DNA from: Photobacterium aquae
GTDB taxonomy: Bacteria; Pseudomonadota; Gammaproteobacteria; Enterobacterales; Vibrionaceae
Length of the DNA stretch: 64,000 bases
Direction: 5' to 3'
Assembly (NCBI RefSeq): GCF_001029445.1
Contig: NZ_LDOT01000007.1
Coordinates: 62,001-126,000, forward strand
Shown in pieces: positions 58,014-64,000 of this stretch (position 1 is the first letter of the stretch; the number at the start of each line of letters is the position of its first letter). The notes beneath the pieces are model-generated. The model saw only the letters and a program-made list of their open reading frames with translations, searched no databases and was not told the origin of the DNA. Position numbers and translations under genes: made by a program.

Positions 58014-59543
58014 CTAGCTGCTAAGTGCTGCCTGATTCGCCGACACCTTTCCCAAGGCCGTATCCTCTTCGCCGTTGTACATCCGGACATACTGCTCTGC
58101 AACATCTTGCCATTCAAAACGGCTCGCCATCGCATTTTGCTGCAATCGCTTAATTTCCTGAGGATTCTGGCAATATAGCAACAAGCTGCGCTGAAGCTTA
58201 ATCAGCAACGCTTCAGGCGTTGGAGCCTTAAAGATAAAACCAGTTGCAACTTGAGGTGTCTGATCATAATCAATCACCGTATCCACCAGACCGCCGACGG
58301 CTCGGACAATAGGCAATGTACCATAAGCCAAGCTATAAATTTGATTCAAGCCGCATGGTTCAAACTCAGAAGGCATCAAGAAGAAATCCGACCCAGCTTC
58401 GACACTATGAGCTAGCGGGTTATTGTACCCTTCAACAAAAGCCAGTTTCTCGGCATACTCCTCGCTCACATCACGCAGTGATTTCGCCAATACCGGATCA
58501 CCACTTCCCAGAATAACAACCTGTACATTGTTAACCAGAAAATCGCGCAAGATGGGTAATAGATAGTGAATGCCTTTTTGCTCTGTCAGACGACAGACCA
58601 TCCCGTATACGGGAACATCAACCACTGGCAAACCAACCTGCTGTTGAAGATCGCGTTTACACGCCTTCTTCCCCCTTGCCAAACTGACTTTGCTCGCCTT
58701 GAAGTTCTGCTTGATATACGGATCCGTTTCAGGATTCCAATCACCATAATCACAACCATTAACGATACCATAGAGATCAGCCGCGCGTTGCTGGAAATCA
58801 GCAGCCATACCGTGCGAACCCAATTCCGTTAACAGCTCGGCGGCATAATTGGGACTGACAGCATTCACTTTGTCTGCATATGCAACCCCAGCTTTCAGCA
58901 TACTGATATGCGAATGATCCTGCTCAAGCTGAAGATAGCGGCGCTGAATCAATTCAGGGATCAGGCTATATTGGTCATAATTAAAGACCCCTTTGAATAC
59001 CGCGTTGTGAATCGTAATCACACTCTTTGCCTCTGCAAAGAAAGCGCTATTGGCATAACGGGTTCTAAGCAAGAAAGGCACTAACCCCGTATGCCAATCA
59101 TTACAATGGACAACATCTGGCTGGAAGGCCACTTTCTCACATAAATCCAACGCCGCAGCACTGAAAAACGCGAAACGCTCGCCGTTATCTTGATAACCAA
59201 CATTTTCTTCGGCATACAATGCCGGACGATCAAAATAAACCGGGGCATCAACACTATAAACCGTAACATCGCCGCTATGGAGTTGATGAACTCGGTAATC
59301 CACACTTTTAGGCTGAGTTTCAACACACAAGGTGGTTTCCAGCAATTGGACCGATTCAGCGCTCTCTTTGATCTGGCGGTAAAACGGCACAACGATACGT
59401 ACGTCATGCCCTTGTGCTTTTAGCGCGGCAGGCAAAGACTTCGCCACATCCGCCAAGCCCCCTGTTTTCACCAACCCATCAACTTCTGAAGCAACAAAAA
59501 GGATTTTCAGAGGGTTAGAAGTCGATTTTTTCTTAGTAACCAA
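58014..59543 (-). CDS. glgA: Glycogen synthase (ADP-glucose)
   Basis: A 509-residue GT5 glycosyltransferase that extends alpha-1,4-glucan from ADP-glucose. The N-terminal KTGGLADVAKSLP motif binds ADP-glucose, and CNDWHTGLVPF near residue 148 and the SEFEPCGLNQIYSLAYG motif near 400 are typical of GlgA. The start is a TTG at 59543 with GGAG 6 nt upstream; it overlaps the end of glgC by 11 bp, so translation is probably coupled. glgB, glgP and glgX are not adjacent. Confidence 0.96.
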   Translation of the reverse strand: MVTKKKSTSNPLKILFVASEVDGLVKTGGLADVAKSLPAALKAQGHDVRIVVPFYRQIKESAESVQLLETTLCVETQPKSVDYRVHQLHSGDVTVYSVDAPVYFDRPALYAEENVGYQDNGERFAFFSAAALDLCEKVAFQPDVVHCNDWHTGLVPFLLRTRYANSAFFAEAKSVITIHNAVFKGVFNYDQYSLIPELIQRRYLQLEQDHSHISMLKAGVAYADKVNAVSPNYAAELLTELGSHGMAADFQQRAADLYGIVNGCDYGDWNPETDPYIKQNFKASKVSLARGKKACKRDLQQQVGLPVVDVPVYGMVCRLTEQKGIHYLLPILRDFLVNNVQVVILGSGDPVLAKSLRDVSEEYAEKLAFVEGYNNPLAHSVEAGSDFFLMPSEFEPCGLNQIYSLAYGTLPIVRAVGGLVDTVIDYDQTPQVATGFIFKAPTPEALLIKLQRSLLLYCQNPQEIKRLQQNAMASRFEWQDVAEQYVRMYNGEEDTALGKVSANQAALSS

Positions 59544-60750
59544 TTTTCGCTCCTTTCGGTATCACGACAATTCCATCGTCTGACACATGGTACTTCTTGC
59601 GGTCTTCTTCCAAATTCTCACCAATCACGGTGCCTGGAGCTATCTGCACATTCTTGTCGATAATCGCACGACGTATAGAGCAATTTGCCCCAATCTTCAC
59701 ATCACCTAAAATGATTGATTCCGTTATCGTAGTGCAGTGATCCACATTGGTACGGAAACCCAACACTGACTTATGTACACGGGCGCCTCGAATATAGCTC
59801 CCTGCCGAAATCATACAGTTATTGATATCAACCTTACACTCATCACTATCAAGCACTGTCGCTGGTGGCAATGGCGGATAATAGGTATGCAACTGCCACT
59901 GGCTGTTATACAAAGAAAATGGTGCATCTTCGGCCAGCAAGTCCATATGGGCCTGCCAGTATGACTCTATCGTACCGACATCACGCCAGTAACCCGCAGA
60001 TTTCTCACCAGGAATCACATTAGTCGTAAAGTCGTAGACAAACACTTTGCCCTGTGGGAACAGTTTAGGAATAATGTCCTTGCCGAAGTCATGCCTAGAT
60101 GACTCGTTCAATGCGTCTTCTTCCAACTCTTTACACAGCACATCGGTTTCAAAAATATAATTGCCCATTGAAACCAATGCAGATTCGGGATCACCCGGGA
60201 TGGCTTTAGGATTGGCTGGTTTTTCTTCGAAGCCCACCATACAACCCTGTTCATCGACTTCAATAACACCAAACGCACTCGCTTCGCTCAATGGCATACG
60301 CAGTGCGGCTACAGTTAGGTGGGCCTGTTTTTCAATGTGAAAATCAAGCATCTGCTTCACATCCATTTTATAGATATGATCACTGCCAAAAATACACACC
60401 TGATCCGGTTCTTCTAGCTCGACAAACCGTAAATTCTGATAAATCGCATCAGCAGTGCCGTCATACCAACGTTTACCCATCCTCATCTGAGCGGGTATTG
60501 GATCGATAAAACGCCCCGTAATCCCCGAAACGTTCCAGCCTTTCTTCATATGCAAATACAAAGATTGCGACTTGAACTGGGTTAACACGTAAATTTTCAT
60601 CAAATCCGCATTAAGAAAATTGTTCAACGCGAAATCAATCAAACGGTAACTGCCACCAAATGGCACTGCAGGCTTCGTACGCGTATCTGTTAATGGACGT
60701 AAGCGTGACCCTTCGCCACCTGCCAAAATCATTCCTAAAACACCAGCCAT
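59533..60750 (-). CDS. glgC: Glucose-1-phosphate adenylyltransferase
   Basis: A 405-residue enzyme that makes ADP-glucose, the committed step of glycogen synthesis. It has the nucleotide-binding LAGGEGSRLRPLTDTRTKPAV start, the FGSDHIYKMD motif near residue 130, the glucose-phosphate site FEEKPANPK near 190 and a C-terminal left-handed beta helix (ISAGSYIRGARV). The ATG at 60750 has GGAGG 6 nt upstream. It is upstream of glgA in the same operon and divergent from the GH13 gene. Allosteric regulators cannot be read from sequence. Confidence 0.96.
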   Translation of the reverse strand: MAGVLGMILAGGEGSRLRPLTDTRTKPAVPFGGSYRLIDFALNNFLNADLMKIYVLTQFKSQSLYLHMKKGWNVSGITGRFIDPIPAQMRMGKRWYDGTADAIYQNLRFVELEEPDQVCIFGSDHIYKMDVKQMLDFHIEKQAHLTVAALRMPLSEASAFGVIEVDEQGCMVGFEEKPANPKAIPGDPESALVSMGNYIFETDVLCKELEEDALNESSRHDFGKDIIPKLFPQGKVFVYDFTTNVIPGEKSAGYWRDVGTIESYWQAHMDLLAEDAPFSLYNSQWQLHTYYPPLPPATVLDSDECKVDINNCMISAGSYIRGARVHKSVLGFRTNVDHCTTITESIILGDVKIGANCSIRRAIIDKNVQIAPGTVIGENLEEDRKKYHVSDDGIVVIPKGAKIGY

Positions 60751-61111
60751 GGTGTACCTCCGTGTTAATAAGCAACCGTACACATATATATCATATGAGC
60801 ATGCCTATTGAGAATGCCCCAAGCAGAAAAAATGTTGATTTTTTTCGAAAATAACCACAATAACAAATAACTCAAATAGCATCAGGGCATACAAGCAAAC
60901 AATTGCCGCCAGGCGGTAACATTGATGAGTAACTGGTAACATCGCTACCACTGGTAATTTATCACCCCATCACACATTAACTCCCCCCACCACTGAAAAG
61001 AGGCGTGACTCTCTCCTCCCTCAGTCTACTCCCCCAAATGGTCACCAAGAGATGAATACTTTTGCACCGCCAATCGCTAGACTCCAACCGTTCAAACTAA
61101 GGAGAGTTCTC
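60751..61111. other. Divergent glgC / GH13 regulatory region with MalT-like boxes
   Basis: A 361-bp region. Three C-rich 7-mers in the same orientation are spaced 16-32 bp apart: TCCCCCC at 60982, which matches the reverse MalT box (TCCMYCC) exactly, TCCTCCC at 61014 and TCCCCCA at 61030, each with one mismatch. This fits MalT control of the GH13 gene or glgC but is weak evidence in a short region. No other element is clear. Confidence 0.35.
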
Positions 61112-62491
61112 GTGACACACCCAGCCATGACTAACCATCAATCACCTGCAACCAACGTGATTCTTCATGCTTTTGACTGGCCTTACGGCGATATCGCCAA
61201 ACATGCCGCAGCTATTGCCCGAGCTGGATTCAAGGCGGTATTGGTTTCTCCACCGATGAAATCCCACAAGAGCGACCGAGGCACGCCTTGGTGGCAACGC
61301 TATCAACCTCAAGATTACCGCGTCATCGACAACCAGCTAGGAAATACCGATGACTTCAAGGCAATGATCCAATCGCTAAACCAGAATGGACTGCACACCT
61401 ATGCCGATGTTGTATTCAACCATATGGCCAATGAATCATCGATCCGGGATGATCTTTCCTACCCATCATCTGCAACCATTGCCGAGTACCAAACACAGGC
61501 AGATTACGTTGAAAAAATAAAACTCTACGGTGATTTATCCCAACCGATTTTCACTAAGTCCGATTTTGTCACCGCGTTCCCGATCAAAAACTGGCGAAGC
61601 CCGTGGGAAGTTCAGCATGGACGTATTAGTGGGGGGAATACCGACCCGGGGTTGCCTACGCTAAGAACGAATGACAATGTAGTAAAACAACAACAAAATT
61701 ACCTAAACGCCCTAATGCAATTAGGCATAAAAGGCGTGCGGATCGATGCTGCAAAACACTTAACTATCGATCACATTAATAGACTATGGGGTAACCAGAT
61801 TCCTGACGGGCTGCATATTTTTGGCGAGATCATTACTGATGGTGGAGCAAGCAAAGAAGAGTACAACCTCTTTCTTGCTCCCTATTTACAACATACCCCT
61901 CTCGGAGCCTATGACTTTCCTTTATTCCATACCATTTACAATGTGCTAGAAAACAAAGCACCAATGGCCGATCTGAGCAATCCATATTCGGTGGGTGAAG
62001 CGCTCGCGTATGACAGAGCAATAACCTTCGCGATCACTCACGATATTCCCAATAACGCAGTGTTTCTTGAACAAGTCATGTCAGAAACAAACGAATACCT
62101 CGCCTACAGCTATATTCTAGGCCGAGACGGAGGGGTACCGCTGATATACAGCGATCTAAACACCAGCAATATCGTTAACAGCCAAGGTAATCCACGATGG
62201 CAAAACAGTTGGCAGAACCCTGCTCTACAGGGAATGATCGCCTTCCACAACAGAATGCATGGGTTGCCGATGGCAATCATGGAGGTGGGTATCAACCACT
62301 TGGTATTCAGCCGTGGCGATGAAGGGATTGTCGCTATCAACCGTGGTGATATCGCGCTCAAGATAACGTTGCCCGAAGGGCAATACTACGAATTTATATC
62401 CGGTACGCCGTTAATGGTAACGAATACAACAAGCAGTGTAGTGCTGGCAGCCAAACAAGCAATGATGCTATGCCGCTCCCCACACCACTAA
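61112..62491 (+). CDS. Cytoplasmic GH13 alpha-amylase-family enzyme
   Basis: A 459-residue GH13 glycosidase without a signal peptide, so intracellular. Catalytic residues are D212 in GVRIDAAKH, E239 in IFGEII and D311 in ITHDIP. The N-terminal (beta/alpha)8 barrel has GFKAVLVSPPMKS near residue 40 and VVFNHMAN near 100, and a short C-terminal beta domain follows. The GTG start at 61112 has AAGGAG 8 nt upstream. It is divergent from glgCA, which suggests a part in glycogen or maltodextrin breakdown. Exact specificity is not evident. Confidence 0.88.
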   Translation: MTHPAMTNHQSPATNVILHAFDWPYGDIAKHAAAIARAGFKAVLVSPPMKSHKSDRGTPWWQRYQPQDYRVIDNQLGNTDDFKAMIQSLNQNGLHTYADVVFNHMANESSIRDDLSYPSSATIAEYQTQADYVEKIKLYGDLSQPIFTKSDFVTAFPIKNWRSPWEVQHGRISGGNTDPGLPTLRTNDNVVKQQQNYLNALMQLGIKGVRIDAAKHLTIDHINRLWGNQIPDGLHIFGEIITDGGASKEEYNLFLAPYLQHTPLGAYDFPLFHTIYNVLENKAPMADLSNPYSVGEALAYDRAITFAITHDIPNNAVFLEQVMSETNEYLAYSYILGRDGGVPLIYSDLNTSNIVNSQGNPRWQNSWQNPALQGMIAFHNRMHGLPMAIMEVGINHLVFSRGDEGIVAINRGDIALKITLPEGQYYEFISGTPLMVTNTTSSVVLAAKQAMMLCRSPHH

Positions 62492-62495
62492 AAGC

Positions 62496-62535
62496 AAAGC
62501 CGTGGTAGACCTATTTATTCAGCAACCACGGCTTT
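62496..62535 (+). terminator. Intrinsic terminator of the GH13 gene
   Basis: AAAGCCGTGGT and ACCACGGCTTT form an 11-bp stem with an 18-base loop, followed by CTTATTG. The loop is long but the stem is perfect. Confidence 0.65.
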
Positions 62536-62599
62536 CTTATTGATACTTCCTACCCGGTTCAAACAGAGGCCTCTGCTGGATATACATAGGATGTAGAGG

Positions 62600-62875
62600 T
62601 CAGTCACGCTCAACCGATAGAATTCTACCGCTAAACAAATCTAACTCTACCTCCACACGCATCCCATCAGGATTTCGCGCCTCAATCTCGATCTCGTGGT
62701 CATCTTGTTCAACTTTGATTTTACGAAAATCATAATACCCCTCTGCCTGCAACATACGCATCGCCTTAGGTACAGTCAGTGCTGGCGCTGACGGCGGCTC
62801 AACCGGATCAGCGTGAGCAGACATTGCCATGATAGACCCCATCACCAGTCCCATAATGGCTATATTACTTTTCAT
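62600..62875 (-). CDS. Periplasmic PepSY-domain protein
   Basis: A 91-residue protein with a signal peptide (1-22, ending AHA) and one PepSY domain: the helix VPKAMRMLQAEGYYDF and strands KIKVEQDDHEIEIEAR and RVEVELDLFSGRIL. PepSY domains act as inhibitors of secreted peptidases or sense small molecules near the membrane. The ATG at 62875 has AGGAG 6 nt upstream. It is a single gene here, without the two-component system that often accompanies PepSY proteins. Confidence 0.85.
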   Translation of the reverse strand: MKSNIAIMGLVMGSIMAMSAHADPVEPPSAPALTVPKAMRMLQAEGYYDFRKIKVEQDDHEIEIEARNPDGMRVEVELDLFSGRILSVERD

Positions 62876-63177
62876 GGCTGCTCCTGCATTTCCCAAAACA
62901 TATCGCTATCATATCAGAACAAGCAAACTATCCCTTGCACGACAAGATTAACGTGAAGGCAGTCACGATACTATTCTTACCCGTACATCATACTGAGATA
63001 AAACTCTCATTTTCAGCATAATACCTGTTCGAATAAGTATCTGGCCTATCCGCGAGAATTAAAACAACAAAGACAGGGTACTTAATTACCGATCCCTTTA
63101 CCGTAACGTGTCCCACAGCGCAAACTGGCAGGGTTTCCACTAAGATATTCCTATCAGCCAGCCTCAGAGACAAGAAC
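62876..63177. other. Divergent PepSY / fumC promoter region
   Basis: A 302-bp region between two divergent genes. I see no operator, RNA or small gene that I can support. Confidence 0.4.
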
Positions 63178-64000
63178 ATGCCGTCACGTTACCGGACAGA
63201 AAAAGACAGCATGGGCGAGATCCAAGTCCCGACCGATGCGCTTTACCAAGCACAAACACAACGTGCAATAGAAAACTTCCCGCTCAGTGGCATTCCTCTC
63301 CCCACACGGTTTATCCATGCCGTCACCTACATAAAACAGGCTGCCGCACGAACAAACATGGATCTCGGACTTATTGATAATATCAAGGGACACGCCATTA
63401 TCGACAGTTGCCAGTCAATCTTAGAGGGCCAGTACTGCGACCAATTTCCCGTCGATGTATTCCAAACCGGTTCTGGTACAAGCACCAATATGAATGTCAA
63501 CGAAGTCATCGCAACCTTGGCAAGTAGGATCGCCCCACTCGCAATCAGTGCCAACGACGATGTCAATATGAGCCAGAGCAGTAACGATGTGATTCCCACA
63601 GCAATCCAAGTGAGTGCCACATTGGCATGCCACCAGTGCTTAATCCCCGCCTTAGAACACTGCAAGACAGTAATCGCCAATAAAATCGCGGCTAATCAAG
63701 AAAAAGTAAAAACAGGCCGAACACACCTGATGGATGCAATGCCGATCACCTTCGCCCAAGAACTCGAAGGCTGGTTTACACAACTCGACAAAGCCCAATT
63801 GGGGATTTGCCACAGCCTTGACACGCTACGCGGCCTTGGTCAAGGCGGTACTGCGGTAGGTACAGGCATCAATGCATCACCTGAATTTGCCATCAATTTT
63901 GCCAACAATATTTCTGTTTCGACTGAGATTGAATTTCATGTCAGTGACAGTTTTTTTTATACTATCAGCAGCCAAGACGCCGCGGTTTCCCTATCGGGGC
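63178..64000 (+). CDS. fumC: Class II fumarate hydratase (3' end outside window)
   Basis: The first 274 residues of a fumarase/aspartase-superfamily enzyme that interconverts fumarate and malate in the TCA cycle. The N terminus RTEKDSMGEIQVPTDALYQA, the FQTGSGTSTNMNVNEVIA motif near residue 98 and the GRTHLMDAMPITFAQELEGW motif near 180 mark FumC rather than AspA. The start MPSRYRTEKDSMG resembles the FumC form that is usual in Vibrio and Pseudomonas. The GSSxMPxKxNP signature would lie beyond the right edge. The ATG at 63178 has AGAGA about 7 nt upstream. No oxygen-labile cluster is needed, so it can work under oxidative stress. Confidence 0.92.
   Translation, partial: MPSRYRTEKDSMGEIQVPTDALYQAQTQRAIENFPLSGIPLPTRFIHAVTYIKQAAARTNMDLGLIDNIKGHAIIDSCQSILEGQYCDQFPVDVFQTGSGTSTNMNVNEVIATLASRIAPLAISANDDVNMSQSSNDVIPTAIQVSATLACHQCLIPALEHCKTVIANKIAANQEKVKTGRTHLMDAMPITFAQELEGWFTQLDKAQLGICHSLDTLRGLGQGGTAVGTGINASPEFAINFANNISVSTEIEFHVSDSFFYTISSQDAAVSLSG

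Overview
The window looks like a chromosomal segment of a marine gammaproteobacterium of the family Vibrionaceae, most likely a Photobacterium-like species. This is inferred from gene content: an Hcp protein almost co-linear with the Vibrio cholerae one, Vibrio-type DUF2750 and DUF2960 proteins, a ToxR-type membrane regulator, nrdDG with NrdR and FNR sites, and a glgC-glgA pair. The high density of regulators, enzymes and single-gene transcription units resembles the secondary chromosome of this family. No rRNA, tRNA, transposase, phage gene or CRISPR array was recognised. Both ends cut genes: an AraC regulator on the left and fumC on the right.

Layout. 0-16 kb holds small metabolic and regulatory units: AraC/PEBP, a RibD-like reductase divergent from a TetR gene over a perfect 13-bp palindrome, a DexB-like glucosidase divergent from a LysR gene, hpd, a CHAD protein, glutathione peroxidase, a candidate small RNA, a SYLF protein, mog, gabD and an M14 peptidase. 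15-21 kb holds envelope and proteolysis genes: an unknown lipoprotein, a prolyl aminopeptidase, a periplasmic protein built of repeated retropepsin-like modules, a 57-residue protein and TerC. 21.9-27.9 kb is the most accessory-looking part: an orphan hcp with a sigma-54 promoter candidate, a DUF4145/Sel1-like protein, an AT-rich two-gene cassette shaped like ToxR/ToxS or VtrA/VtrC, and an orphan CARF (CRISPR-associated) protein without cas genes. 27.9-32.5 kb encodes a cbb3 oxidase operon whose CcoP is fused to a three-heme dehydrogenase-type cytochrome, giving five haem sites in one chain.

32.5-34.6 kb is an operon of ADP-ribosylglycohydrolase, zinc-ribbon and OGFr-domain proteins. 35-49 kb carries ylqF, scsB/scsD, a YbaK deacylase, an NlpC lipoprotein, an amidohydrolase, plsC, an alpha/beta hydrolase with TetR regulator, DUF genes, a methyltransferase, rarD and a globin-ceramidase pair. 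49-57 kb includes c-di-GMP enzymes (a PTS EIIC-EAL fusion and a membrane diguanylate cyclase), anaerobic ribonucleotide reductase nrdDG and an MltF-like transglycosylase. 58-62.5 kb is glycogen metabolism (glgC, glgA, and a divergent cytoplasmic GH13 enzyme), followed by a PepSY protein and fumC.

Themes: redox and low-oxygen respiration (cbb3, nrdDG, scsBD, globin, gpx), alpha-glucan storage and use (DexB-like, GH13, glgCA), and membrane-bound signal sensing (ToxR/S-like pair, EIIC-EAL, GGDEF). Function assignments rest on recognised motifs and remembered family features; no database search was possible. Start codons were re-chosen from ribosome-binding sites where these were visible.
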